Assembly: GCF_050947335.1 (NCBI RefSeq)
Contig: NC_134989.1
Coordinates: 7,123,501-7,187,500 of the forward strand
Length of the DNA: 64,000 nucleotides
Direction: 5' to 3'
DNA from: Megachile rotundata
Taxonomy: Eukaryota; Arthropoda; Insecta; Hymenoptera; Megachilidae
The notes under the pieces are model-generated. The model made no database searches and was not told the DNA's origin. It worked only from the letters and a program-made list of their open reading frames with translations. Below are positions 45,251 to 57,475 of the stretch, in pieces. The first letter of the stretch is position 1; every line of letters starts with the position of its first letter. The position numbers and the translations under genes were made by a program.

Positions 45251-45780
45251 ACTGCTGTGGTATTGTTACATGCAACAGATATTTTGTCGCTTTCATCAAC
45301 GAGGATAACGAGTAAATTTATAGTCGAACACAATAATGGGCAGATCAAGTGTCCGTAATGTATAGACATTATGACGTACGCGCTGAACATGTTTCCAAAA
45401 TTCGAAATTTGATAGGTTGAGAACTTAGGAATACATGAAAAACTGGGATTCTGTAAACTTGAGAATTTGGTGGAAAATTTAAAGAACTAAGTACTAATTA
45501 ATCTTGCATCGTGTTAGCTGTATATTATTTAGGATTCAGACCGAAGTGTCCGAGCTTTCCACTTCCATTTACAAAATTACTAAAAATACACTACCTAGAA
45601 ACCACATAGATTCAACAGATAGTTCTACAACAGTAAAAAAGTGTGCATAAAAATGAAAAATGAATATAGCTTAAGCAAAAAGAAGAAAATAAAGCAAAAA
45701 GATTTACGCGGTATCTAAAAGGAAAACCTTAAATTTGAGTATATGAAGTTGTATTAAAATAATTGAGTGGCAGATGAATA
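45251..45780. other. Unique A+T-rich sequence, no feature seen
   Basis: No frame, repeat or mobile-element end was recognised. Confidence 0.55.
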
Positions 45781-46300
45781 ACTTATGAATGCCCATGAAC
45801 TCATAGTTTTTCCTCCAGGCTATCTTTTCGTCCTTCCCAGACGCAGTTAGCCCACGCAACGCCCTCCAGTTATCTTTCGTTTATGAGTTTGCGTACTTTA
45901 TCGCGGGGGACATGTTTTCCTCATAAATTCCAAAGTTTCCAACGCAACGCCGGCTGCAAGATGGCAGTCTTACAGTAAGTACGTCCCTGTAATCCTTCTA
46001 CCACACGTACGTTCATAAATTTTAGCCCGCGGGGCTGTTTCCCCGCCGTAATACACTGCGTTGTTTGATGGTGTCCATTTGATCATGCGAAACGACCCGC
46101 TTCGCGAATGGACATAGCGCGAAGCTCGTATCGTAAAGGATCGAAACGGAGAATTGAATAACTGTCGCATGAGATGGTCGCTTTAGGATTATCAGTAGCT
46201 ATCTCGATGGTGAGTAAAACGCTATAAGCCTGGCTATGAATACGGAGAACGCTAGAATTGATTTGAACGATTTTAGAGTTCAATTGATTCAAAGTTTGAA
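45781..46300. other. GC-rich unique island
   Basis: CpG-rich from 45830 to 46200 (for example CACGCAACGCCCTCCAGTT near 45853 and CCGCGGGGC near 46027). Two minus frames of 66-69 codons overlap in different phases. None was recognised. Candidate regulatory or conserved non-coding DNA. Confidence 0.42.
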
Positions 46301-46479
46301 ATGTTTTTGGTCTCTTAGTGGAAACAATTTTAGGACATTTTACTTAAAAAATGTTTTATTTGAAATTATTATTGTTTTATTATTGTTTTATTATTCATTA
46401 ATTATTGTTTTATTATGTATTACTATTGTTATCTGTCTTTCATTTGAGTAGTTGCAGATTTTGAGCACTGACTTTGGGA

Positions 46480-47160
46480 AACTGAAGGGTTGGAACTTTG
46501 TTGATTTCGGAGAATTGAGGGTTTGGTAATTTGTCAAATTTGGGAAATTGGGGGATTGTAAGTTTGTTAAATTTAGAAAATTGAGAGATTTGAGTTTTGT
46601 CAAATTTTTTGAAATTGGGGATTGGAAGTTTGTGAAATTTGAGAAGTTGAGGATTTGCAAATTTATCAAATTTCAGAAACTCAAGGGTTGGAAATTTGTC
46701 GAATTTGGGAAATTGGAGTTGGAAAGTTAACTTTGGAAAATTGAGGATTTGCCAGTTTGTGAAATTTGGGAAATTGGGGGATTGGAAGTTTGTTAAATTT
46801 AGAAAATTGAGAGATTGGAGGTTCATCAAATTTTTTGAAATTGGGGATTGGAAGTTTGTGAAATTTGAGATGTTGAGGATTTGCAAATTTATCAAATTTC
46901 ACAAACTCAGGGGCTGGAAATTTTTCAGATTTGGGAAATTGAGGTTAGAAGTTTGTTAAATTTGGGAAATTGAGACTGGAGGTTAGTTAAATTTTGGAAA
47001 ATTAGGAAATTTGAAATTTGTCAAATTTAACAAATTGGGGGTTGAAAGTTTGTTAAATTCAAAAAATTAAAGGATTTGAAATTTGTAAAATTTGATAAAT
47101 TGAGAATTTGCAAATTTATCAAAAAGAAACTGAAGGGTTGGAAATTTGTTATGATTTCAG
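46480..47160. repeat. 226-bp higher-order minisatellite
   Basis: GGGAAATTGGGGGATT is at 46542 and 46768, and GAAATTGGGGATTGGAAG at 46611 and 46837. Both pairs are exactly 226 bp apart, with the intervening words in the same order. A third, diverged copy fills 46980-47150. The basic word is AAATTTGNGAAATTGGGG. The 151-codon and shorter frames on either strand are repeat products. Confidence 0.93.
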
Positions 47161-47460
47161 ATATTAAAATTTTAAGTGAAAAATGATTGTAGACGCATGA
47201 ATTAGTTTCTCCAGCGTTCTATTTTCAATGTTTGCGCAAGAACAACCACACTCTGCGAGAATTGATGCCTCAGAATCGATCCTTACACTTCTTGAAGCCT
47301 CGTAAGAAAGGTTTATTTTGCCATAGGGTTTTTCCTAAGAAAATAAACATTGGCAGCTTGTCCATGGGTGATGTTATCGAACAGCTCGACACGTTTGTCG
47401 TTACTTGTTACATCGTGTTAGCCTTGCGGTCTTGAAGCTTGACATGCAAGAACAACTTTT
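47161..47460. other. GC-richer unique block
   Basis: A 67-codon plus frame (47232-47435, TTG start) with a basic N-terminal half and a hydrophobic end matches nothing I know. Candidate conserved non-coding DNA. Confidence 0.35.
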
Positions 47461-48479
47461 TTGCTCTTCGATCTTTCTTTCTTGTAAAATATCGTTGCTG
47501 ATAATAAATTACAGAATTTTACTTCGCGGAAAACTGTCTGATATTTCATCAATATGTATTGTTTGATAATAATTTACATATACAAGGAATTTACCGAAAA
47601 ATTATTTTAGTGAATAAATAGAAACATATTCTTTTACAGAGAAATCATAAGAATAACAAATACGAATTAATATTTTTAAACTATAATATTAATTTTGTAT
47701 CACACAGCCAGTTTTATTAATTTTTATGGCCTTATATGCTGTTGTGTTCTGAAAAAAATCTGACTTTTGATGAGTACTTTTTAAATATAAAATACAGTAG
47801 AAAAATAAATAAATGATAGGTAAAATGAACTAACATGTATAATAATTATTAATCTTGACAGAAGTTAATATGCATTTGGACGAAAACTTCTTAACTTTTT
47901 TGGCTTGAGATAATAATTTAAGTTTTGCCATTTTTGTGTGAAAATAAAATTTCCTTGTTTGAAAAGCAAAGTTATAATACATTTGTTCTGACATAATAAG
48001 AATATGAATAAAATTAAAGAGTGATTTTGATATAATAAATTATTATATAAATTATTATATACATTATATGTATTATATAAATTGTAGTTATTATAGAAAT
48101 TATATAAAAATATATTATTATACATATTTGTAATATTTATACGTCCAAGTTTGTTTTAATCATTCTGATTAATTGTATATCATTACTAATTTTATACCCA
48201 GTTAATTGCAATATGATACTATACCACCAACACATCATCATAATCCACGCATCACCATCAATAATACCGTGAAACCAATTCTCATTCCAATTAGTTCCCT
48301 CATTAATCTCCTTTTAGTTTGTACAACTGCACATACTAATACTTGTCTATGAACTAATAATAGGGGATAATAGTCAAAAGCCGATTTCCATATGAAATAA
48401 TATCTTAACAATGAAACCTCGAGTATAAAAAGAATTTCTCTAAACATCCATTCACTTCTTACACAATTGACAAATCTGG
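47461..48479. other. A+T-rich sequence with TATAAATTATTA low complexity
   Basis: The part 48030-48125 is ATTATATAAATTATTATA-like, and the Y/N/L-rich minus frame (47865-48125) arises from it. No gene was recognised. 48235-48450 is unique. Confidence 0.55.
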
Positions 48480-48870
48480 CTATTTTTTGGGCAAGTTTAG
48501 AAGTTCGGAATATTTCACGTTGAGCAAGTTGGGAATTTTAGAATTTAGGGATGTGGTTAGTTAGAAATTTGGAAATTTGAAAAATTGGAAGTTTGAGGAT
48601 TTGGGAGGTTACGGATTAGAATTTTGGAATTTTGGAATTGCAAAGTTGGAAATTTGGGAATATAGGAATTTCGGATTTTAGGAATTTGGAGCGATGGAAA
48701 TTCGGAATTATAGAATTTGGTTATATTTAAATTGGGAAGAATGAGAGTTTTGGAATATTGGAATTTGCACATTTATGGATTCAAGAATTTTGGAATTTTT
48801 AAATTTTGTAATGTGAGAATTTTCAAATTTGTAGATTTTGTAATATATGAACTTTTAAATTTGGGAACTT
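48480..48870 (+). repeat. 16-bp-type minisatellite GGAATTTNGGATTTAG (degenerate)
   Basis: Words such as TTTGGAATTTTGGAATTG and GGAATTTCGGATTTTAGG recur at about 15-17 bp. Same family as 42930-43500 but decayed. Confidence 0.8.
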
Positions 48871-49059
48871 ACATTCAATAATTAAAAAATTTCTAAACTT
48901 GGAAACCTAAGACTTCATAAGCTCAAAAAATAAAAAACTAGCAAAACCTAGAAATCTATAAATTTGAAAACTAAAATCCAAACTGTACTTACAAAAATTC
49001 CTAAACTGCTAAACTATCAAATTTAAAGATCAGCAAAACTCGAACACTGCAAACCTAAA

Positions 49060-50110
49060 AACTTTCTACATCCGAAAATCATGAAGTTCCCACATGTCCT
49101 CATCAAAAGCTGGAACTCCATTTCGGAAACTCGATTCGCCGTTTCGTCTCATTAACCTATAAAGTTCGTAACATCGACTGTAACTCAAGGAAATTGAACT
49201 CGTAACAAAAGTGGAAGGTGCAGGATTGTAGGTGGCGCCAGGTCGCACGCGTCACTTGGGCCGTTTTGTAGAGGAACGCGAACGAAGGCGCAATTTTTTC
49301 CACGGTCCATTGCACTCCCAAATTGATCGCCGGATTCGCGACAAATTGCGCGTAGCTTCTATCGCGACACCGATACGGTAACAACCTTTCTGAAGCTCCA
49401 CCAATTTCACGGTGTATGACAACCGCTTCCCGTAACTTTTATGGGACAGTTACGGGACACTTTTCAGCCAAGTCATAAAGCTGCAAAGGTAATGCGTTCG
49501 CTGGGTAGCGTGTCTGTTACCAGCGGCTGAATAATATTTTCGCTTTTTATTTGCGAGACGTATAAACGTCAGGAATGTATGAGGCACCGGCATTACGCTG
49601 CTGTATCAGATGATATCGCTGCAGGCTATCCTAAATTATTTCTCATCGCAAGATTTATACCGCGTTTCGCTCGTGTAGGTAACGTTGCGAGGCTAACGTT
49701 TCTGACGTTTCGCGTTGCCGAGAGCGCGTGAAAGACGTTCGCGAAGAAATTGCTACGAGAAAGAAGCTTTTGCATTTTGCATGCCTCACTGTTCCTATTA
49801 AAGCGTGCACCAGACGTTGAAATGAACAGTTCCTTTCTGCTGATCTTACCGTTAAAATCTTCAGCCAGTTGAAAATGTTCTCGTGTAGTACGTTTGTGCA
49901 GGGATCTAAAGATTCGATGTCGCTGATGCTGGATGGAGCGAGTTCTGTTGCAAACGATCTAATTGCATGTGCCAAAAACATGGGAGGTGATTTCGTGAAA
50001 CTTGGGAACAAGATGGTGATATGCAATCGTAGACGCTGGTAGATAATTTGTTGACTTAACATCTCTACAATTCTACATTTATACGTTTCAGAGATTTTCA
50101 AGTTTGAAAG
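49060..50110. other. Long GC-rich unique island with anonymous frames
   Basis: The longest GC-richer unique stretch of the window, with many CpG (for example 49240-49380 and 49660-49740). A 148-codon minus frame (49655-50101) opens with TTG. It is Ser/Arg-rich and shows no domain I recognise. Two further minus frames (49066-49248 and 49157-49384) overlap each other. It could host a promoter or a conserved element. An unrecognised gene is possible but unsupported. Confidence 0.4.
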
Positions 50111-50440
50111 AAGGTATTAAAAATATCTGGCAACAGTGTATGAGCTATCATTAAATTACAAAAAGATATACTACAATCTTAAAAGCAAATTTACTTCACA
50201 TTTAATAAATAAAAAAATGAGGAGTATAGTAGCAAAAAAAAATTATAAAAGTTGAAAATAAAGAAAGAGAACGATGAAGATAACGAAAGAAAATTGAAAT
50301 AAAATTACAACCCAAGCTATAATTGCAAGGTTTTAGAAGTCTTCAAAAGTCCTGACTGAAACTGACAAAAAAAAATTTGAAATTACATTTACTTTATTTA
50401 GCTTCTCACATTAAAAGTAAAAATTGCTGCTGTTAGATGG
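50111..50440. other. A+T-rich unique sequence, no feature seen
   Basis: A-rich, with AAAAAAATTATAAAAG-like stretches. No gene or repeat unit was recognised. Confidence 0.55.
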
Positions 50441-51070
50441 TGCTCGCCTTATTGGTTACGGCAACGGGATTAAATTATTCGGGCAGAATAACGGAAAGGC
50501 GAATCGACAATCTACTCCACTTCCCGTGAAAATTAGCGAGGTAACTTCAGTAAGAGTTAGCGCGAGGCAAGAATACCAGAGCATGTTTCGGTAATCCTTA
50601 AAAATCCCGAACAAATACCGTTCCTGAAAGAAGAATGCAGCTTCCGTTGCACCTGAGAGGAGTAGCTTGGACTGCGGAAGAAAAGAGCACGAGCCTTTCA
50701 CTTAAAAAGTTTCTCTTAAGAAGGGTCCAGGGACAAGCGAGCGACGAAGAAGTAGAGGGGTTGTCAGAATTAGATTTTACACGGGACACCGTTTTCCTAG
50801 GGGAGGAAAGAGTCTTCCGTGAGGGCGAAATAGTGTTATCGAAGGTGAAGGTAGAGGTGTTTCCAGAGGGATTCAGTCGTACAAATAATGGCGCCCTGTT
50901 CGTACACACGCGTGGACTGGTCGGATAAACTGCCACTGACACATGCGAATGCAAATAGCGATACATGGGAAATGCACACATACGAAACACCAGCAGGCTA
51001 ATGCCGGCGTATACGGGATGAGCCATCGTGAATTAGAACCGGAGACGTCTGTTCCATTTCACGCTTTTTA
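50441..51070. other. GC-richer island with opposed anonymous frames
   Basis: A 97-codon ATG frame on plus (50635-50928) encodes an acidic, hydrophilic product (for example GQASDEEVEGLSELDF). A 142-codon minus frame overlaps it fully. The plus frame is one of the more protein-like translations in the window, but I know no family for it and see no splice or promoter context. Confidence 0.3.
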
Positions 51071-51915
51071 CGGGAACTGTTTCAATAAAAATAAACTGCC
51101 GGCTGAAAGCGCCAAATAATCTGTTAAGAGAAATGTATAACACCTGGTGGAAAATACAGCCGAAACGAGAAAAATTTTTGGTGCGATACAGCTTTCAACT
51201 TCTTTATATACCTCGTACTGTGCCATAATTAATTTGAGACGTTGAACGGGGAGAAATAGTGATATAATTCCATTCGGCAAACTGAAGATTAAACGGTACA
51301 AAATATTATTATATGCGGTAATAATGAATACTTGTACAGTAAAAATAACCATTATTCATTTCTTACTATTTTTTGATTCATTATTTCAATTCTTCTTCGG
51401 GTATGTGAAATTCTTTTATTGTAGCTTTAAACTGTTTATAGTTTATTGAATAATAAAATAACATGTTCATTATCATTTAACAGTACAATCACACGTTTAT
51501 TATTAAATAAAATTACTATTTGCAACCAGTGTTAAAATATAAAGCTCATCTTTACAAAGAAGAAGAAATACTTCTTGACGTTGTTTCACATTGAATTGTT
51601 TCTTTTTACATTTTGATGATGCATATAATAAGTTTATTACCATATGATGACAATTAACATGTACCAAATAGTTAAGTTGAACTGAACTTCATAATTTGAA
51701 TAAAATTTGCAATATTAATATTATCTTCTATTAAGAAAAGTAGTACATTTCCATATATGAAAATAGTATATTATATTCGATATAAAAACATCTCTTGAAA
51801 ATATCGTATAAATTAGTTCAATCTTCATTCAACTTGATTAGGTAATAAATGATAAAGAATGAGTCAGTGGAACTTAGATCTTGGGCTTGAATGCGTACTA
51901 GTAGATCTTAAGAAG
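51071..51915. other. A+T-rich unique sequence, no gene recognised
   Basis: A 94-codon minus frame (51068-51352) is hydrophobic and unrecognised. No repeat unit or mobile-element end was seen. Confidence 0.5.
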
Positions 51916-51920
51916 AGTGT

Positions 51921-51990
51921 ACTGCGCAGGTCGGTGAGCGCAAGCGCAGATCGATAGACGCATGCGCAGATCGATAGGAGCATGCGCAGA
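51921..51990. promoter_or_regulatory. Four GCGCAG sites spaced 20 bp apart (NRF-1/Erect-wing-like)
   Basis: GCGCAG starts at 51924, 51944, 51964 and 51984, exactly 20 bp apart. In the last two units it is part of CATGCGCAG, with GAC(G)CATGCGCA close to the palindromic NRF-1 consensus YGCGCAYGCGCR. ATCGATAG separates the later sites. NRF-1 and its insect homologue Erect wing bind such motifs in promoters. The 20-bp spacing is close to two helical turns and would put all sites on one DNA face. Alternatively this is just a short GC-rich minisatellite. Confidence 0.55.
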
Positions 51991-52220
51991 GCGTACCGCT
52001 ACTACGCTTGCACAAAAAGACAAAAATCCTAATACACTCTGAACAAAATGTATACAAAAACATGATTAACATAATATTTTTCATATCGTACTTCTAAAAA
52101 ATACTGCAAGTCCAATATTATGTACTCAAAAGAAGATAAGAACTGAACATATTTAAAAATAAATGAACAAGAGAGTCTTCATATCGCTAATATGCATTTC
52201 ATTTCAAGGGAGGGAAATTT

Positions 52221-52680
52221 CTAATTAATTCAGTTTCCTATTTCAAATGTTTGCGTAGGAGTGTGACAAACATTCGATGAAATAGAAAGGAAGACTGGTT
52301 ATATTTCTTCGAGCAATAATACGCATTTCTCAGAGAACGTTTCTTCGTCACAGGAAGAAGCAACCGCTGTTTAAGAATCCAATTTAAAGTGACTCGGTGT
52401 GTACACAAATACGTGAATATGAAAGTTAGTGATGCAGCAGTCACAGATAAATACACAGAGAGATGAACGCGTTCGTTCGCGGATAAAAGCTGCACATACG
52501 AGTATAAGCACAGACGTTATGAGCTCTGCCAAGCAAACAGGAATGCATTCATAGAAAACCACGGTTAAGCGATACACGCTACGAAAAGCTGTGCATATGA
52601 GAAAATGTCGGCGAACAAAAAGATCATGAAACACGTATAAGCATCTTGACACATACCTTCCTATGCAGGTGTAAAGTAAA
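52221..52680. other. GC-richer unique island
   Basis: Unique. Two minus frames (52238-52495 and 52371-52652) overlap in different phases and are unrecognised. The DNA is less A+T-rich than its flanks. Candidate conserved non-coding DNA. Confidence 0.38.
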
Positions 52681-52739
52681 ATGAAATTTTTACAATATTA
52701 TCAGAAGCTGTTGCATTGTTAGTGTATGATGGCAGCGAT

Positions 52740-53100
52740 GGAATATCGATAGACTTTGGTATCGAACAAATTTGGAATTTGTAAATTTTTTAGGGATTAC
52801 ATTTATATATTTCAACATTTTTAAATTTCTGAACACTCGAATCTTCAAATTCTAAAATTCTAATGTTTAGAAACGGTGAAACCCTGAAATTCATTCCCAA
52901 ATTCTAAAGATTCGAGATTTTCAAAATTTTTAGAGTTCCAAATTTCTAAACACCTGAATTCTAAAATTGAAAATTTTTTAATTTCAAAGTCTCTGAATTA
53001 GGACCCAAATTTTCAAGCTGAGAAATTCGAAAATCTCCGAATTCCCAAATTCTCAAATTTTAAAAATTAAAAAATTCTGACACTCCAACAAATTTTAACG
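52740..53100. repeat. Degenerate AAATTCTAAAATTCT minisatellite
   Basis: Words such as TTTCTAAACACCTGAATTC and CGAATTCCCAAATTCTCAAA occur without a stable period. This is a decayed member of the CCCAAATTC family. Confidence 0.65.
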
Positions 53101-54944
53101 AATAAAAGGTCTCCTCGAATCAATTTTTCGATACACTTCGAATGTACATTTTTTAAAATAATTGATAATTATTGATAATTGATTGCACAAACTGTCGTAA
53201 TTAAAAGTGATTATCGACATTCCCTTGTTTTTATAGTACGGTATTGCATCCATGTTTCTTTTGCTACAATTTCACAAAATTGAAAAAAGAATAAATTCGT
53301 TCGAAGCTCGTCAAACAACTTTTTGTTTTCACTGTAATCACGGATTATCCGGATAACGAACGCAATAATGACGATACGATGTACCACAAATGCACAAAAA
53401 AATATCGATCAACTCTGACCTGTTAGTGAAAGCATTTTTTTAAATGTGCGAGGTTTGTTAAAAAGTAAAAAAAAAATAAATATATCCTATCACATTTTTA
53501 TTTACATAAGTCTGTTATTTGTTTTTTAGTGAGAACTTTATTGGTAACGATGAAATTACCAATATCGGTACTTTTATGAAGTTATGCTGAAATTACTAGA
53601 TAGAAAAAAGAGTACGCTTTTAAAAATTGTAAAATTGTAATGAAGGTGGAACATCCAGGTTCCTCTTTTTTCCAGCAGTTCATTTTTATTTAAATTCCAT
53701 TATTTTTCATTTTTTTCTTTTTCAAATACAATTTTTAAACAAATTTTTTTTTAAACAAATTTTTCAAATACATCTTTTTAAAGAAATTTTTTAAATACCA
53801 CTTTTCAAAACAATTGTTTAAATACAACTTTTTAAACAAATCTTTTAAATACAACTTTTTTCTAAGTTTTTATGTTAATAATATGTAGACAATGTTACAA
53901 AAATAAATGAAAAATATTAAAAAAAATAACTTGTTAAAATTATTCGACTATTCAATAAAAGTTAAATGGTCTTAAAATTAGTGTACCCAAATTGCTATGA
54001 AAACTTGTTTAGTAAAAGATACATATCAGTGAATCAATGGAAGCAATTAAAGTTAATTATTTTACCAAATAACTCTTTATTTTATAAATCGCAAAATTTA
54101 ATGATTTTCGTTTCATAGAAAATATTGCAAAAATTTCCTTTTGATATTGAGTTTCGTCGCAGTCTACATTCGAGTATCGAATTTTTCACGTTTCGTCATC
54201 GCGTACCAAAATGTAGCTGAAAAGAACTAAAAAATAAAACTAGATCATGAAAACTAGTAGTCGCAATGCCGTTTTACGATGGGACATTAATGTCGCGCAA
54301 TCAAATCGCTTTGTTTTCCGCGACATTTGTAGGCAATGTCACGGATTGTACACGATGAAAATTGCATTGTCGTATTGTTGCGATCTACATCGACCCGATA
54401 GCTAGGATTTTTTTTCAAACAGGAATATCTATATTTCATGGATGGTTTTAGCTATCACTTTACTAGTTTCAAAATTGCTAAAAAAAAATATATGAAACTG
54501 AAAGGTTTTGTCGATTTTTATGGAAACTACCTCTACAAAAGAATTTTTATCTTTGAAACTATTGCGCAAATAAACATCGATTTTTTTCGCTTAAATTGTA
54601 AAATATTGCTTTTATTTGTAACTCAAATCAGTTGCACGGTGCTGAAATGTTGAAAATAGTTTTATTTCGCGAAGGTGGTTGTGTATAAGAATTTTAATTT
54701 TGGATTTTTATACGTTTGCGAAAGATACATTTTTATTTTAAAGTTGTCATTTGCTTAGGTTATGGAGGATGAGAATCGTACTGTGAATATGAGTGATAAG
54801 ATTAAATGAAATAATAAATAATGGTACATTATCGTTGGAATATAAGAATTAGTCCATTCAGATATCTACACGTGGGCCAATGATCATAGCAGTCGAGGTT
54901 CTTATAAAATCGATCAATCAATCAACCAAATAACTACATTCTAA
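53101..54944. other. A+T-rich sequence with a small 27-bp array, no gene recognised
   Basis: AAATAC(A/C) recurs at 53766, 53793, 53820 and 53847, exactly 27 bp apart, with CTTTTTAAACAAATTTTTT between. The rest is unique. A 71-codon plus frame (54438-54653) is A+T-derived and unrecognised. The piece 54879-54914 matches 37485-37520. Confidence 0.55.
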
Positions 54945-55740
54945 CGTTTCTAGGTTCCCAAATTTGTAACACCTCAAATTCCTATACATTTATACCTAGA
55001 TTCCTGTATCTATAGATCTCAAAGTTCCAACATCTTCAAATTCTTAATCCATCCTTAATTTTTCAAAATGTCAAATTCCTAAACTCGTAGATCGCAGAAT
55101 ATTCAAGTGCTCAAGTTTCCATACTTCAGAATATTCAAATTTTCCAATTCTCAGACTTCCAAATACTCAAATCCATAAATTCCTATACTTCAGAATAGCC
55201 AAATCCCCACATTTCTACTCTTTAGAATGCAAACATCTCCAAGTTCATACTCTTCAGAATACCCAAATCCCCAAGTTCCCACTCTTCAGAATACCCAAAC
55301 CCCAAGTTCCCACTCTTCCGAATAACAAAATCCCCAAATTTCAACTCTTCAGAATACTCAAATCTCCAAGTTTCCACTCTTCAGAATACCCAAATCCCCA
55401 AATTCCTACTCTTCACAATACCCAAACTCCAAATTCCTTATCTTGAAAATATCTAAATCCCCAAATTCCTAATCTCAAAAAATACCTAAATCCCCAAATT
55501 CCTAATCTTGCAAATACCCAAACTCCAAACCCCAAATTCCTAATCTTGAAAATATCTAAATCCCCAAATTCCTAATCTCAAAAAATACCTAAATCCCCAA
55601 ATTCCTAATCTTGCAAATACCCAAAACCCAAAATCCTAATCTTCCAATACCCAAACCCCAAAAAATTCCAAATCCCGAAAATATCTAAATCTCCAAATTT
55701 CTAATTCTCAAAACATCCAAACCCACAAACGCGTAAACTT
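54945..55740 (-). repeat. 16/32-bp minisatellite AATACCCAAATCCCCAAATTCC
   Basis: ACTCTTC is at 55281, 55312, 55344 and 55376 (31-32 bp), each followed by AGAATACCCAAATCCCCAA. The unit is a dimer of 16-bp words. Further right a 103-bp block is duplicated (CTTGAAAATATCTAAAT at 55442 and 55545). Same CCCAAATT core as the 36-37 kb array. Confidence 0.9.
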
Positions 55741-56350
55741 TGTGTAAGTCAAATTCACCCTTGACTGTACGCAAAGTTCCATAAAAGGCATACGCAAGGT
55801 ACACGTCCGTATACGACGAAGGTCACGAATGCACGCGGAATGTAGCAAGTGAATCCACACGCACGCACATAGAGGCAAGGTGAGGGATAAACTGGTGGAG
55901 AAAACCTCGAGGTAGCTGTTAAGCTCCTGATCTCCTTTTCGCCAGACTAAGTGGATACACCTGCGCGAATGGGCTCGTTTCGGATACGGTGGACCTTTTA
56001 AGTTAAGCTCCAGCTACAGCCCCGGATTCATTGTACCGAGCAACAGCGGAGATGAGGCTATGAGGGCGGAACGGGAAAAGAAGACGGGAAAGGATACCGG
56101 AAGGCGCGTTACATGGAAATCTACTATGTCGACAAAAAGCGCCGCGGTCTTTCTGTAGTCGTGATAGTTCAAAGAGGTGGCCGTCGGAAAGAACTGAAAA
56201 ATTCAGCAGCAAAACACTTTTTCCGAGACTCCAGCTGTAAGTAGCATCATATAAAAGGGAGCGGGGGCAATATGGCAGAGGGTAGTGCGCAATGTATTTT
56301 AAATTTCGCGGCTGAATTAAAGAACTTCATTTGCAGTGGACGGCTGAAAG
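55741..56350. other. GC-rich unique island
   Basis: Marked change to unique, CpG- and purine-rich sequence (56040-56110, 56130-56190). A 69-codon minus frame (56003-56212) is unrecognised. Candidate conserved regulatory DNA. Confidence 0.42.
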
Positions 56351-57235
56351 TAACTGTTATCGCAACTTTTACGAAAATAAAATCATGTAAAAAAAATGTG
56401 TTAAATAAAATAAGTGATATTTATTAGGAATTTTTAAAAATTGTGTTCTTTTAATGTTTACATATAGGCAAAGTTTTATTATAGTTGATGTGTGGTGCTT
56501 TTGTGCTATTCCGTTGATGAAATTTTTAGTTAAATACACGATTAAAACTCAGTTTTTTAAACAAGTAGTTTCTTGTGACATGAGCTTACAATTTTGTATT
56601 GTACTACGAAAATATTTTATTTATTGCAGAATTTTAGAGTGTTTATATTATTGAAAATGTAGTTTGCTATTCTTTGTACATTTTGTATATGTGTTTGTTG
56701 TAACTATATTTATGATAAAATATAAAGAAATATTTTCTAATACAAATTCTTAGAATATAAATTGTAAGTAGAATATTTTCAAAGAATATGATTTAAAATA
56801 TTTTATTTTCCAACCGTATTTGTTATAAATTACTAACAATTATCAGTGAAGACAAATTATTTTCGTTATTACTGATTATTATACTAATTCTAATTGTAGA
56901 GACCTAAATCTGTTTCTTTTATTTTTGTCTACTTGATATATTTTTGCACTAGAAATATGTAAGTGCGCTCGTTGTATTATTTATTGAAAAGAAACGAAAA
57001 TGCACTTGCATTAGCTTGACTCTCAGGTGCAGAATTATCGATGAGGAAAAGTTGTCGATTCTGGTAACAGTTATCGATGAGGGAAATTCTATTTTATGAG
57101 CAACCGAAATAAATTTCCATCGTCGATAGCTATTATCAGTGAAAGCAGTTCAGTATTCCTAGAGAATAACTGTTAGTAGCAATCCGAATGAACTTCCTTT
57201 TAAATGATGGCTATCGATAATAAAAAAATTTCTAT
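56351..57235. other. A+T-rich unique sequence, no gene recognised
   Basis: A 66-codon plus frame (56454-56654) has no known domain. CGATGAGGAAA and TATCGATGA words occur loosely at 57040-57210. Confidence 0.5.
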
Positions 57236-57475
57236 AATCATTAGAATTATTATATTTCTTCTATAATTATCAGAATTATTGTATTTCTTGTTATAATTAT
57301 CAGAATTATTATATTTCTTGTTATAATTATCATAATTATTATATTTCTTATTATAATTATCAGAATTATTATATTTCTTATTATAATTATCAGAATTATT
57401 ATATTTCTTGTTAGAATTATCAGAATTATTACATTTCCTGTTATAATTATCAGTATTATCATATTTGTTATTGCA
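57236..57475. repeat. 30-bp tandem array, about eight units
   Basis: Units of TTATAATTATCAGAATTATT followed by ATATTTCTT(G/A) repeat exactly every 30 bp (for example at 57291, 57321, 57351 and 57381) with few substitutions. As 30 is a multiple of 3, the minus strand reads as a 10-residue hydrophobic repeat (RNIIILIIIT type) for 70 codons. This is a repeat artefact, not a membrane protein. Confidence 0.97.

Noticed and set aside
49655..50101. 148-codon minus-strand gene
   Set aside because: TTG start, no recognisable family and compositionally biased. Described within the island instead.
57250..57462. Hydrophobic frame that looks like a multi-pass membrane peptide
   Set aside because: A 30-bp tandem repeat read in one phase. 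Unit length is divisible by 3 and composition is nearly all A and T.
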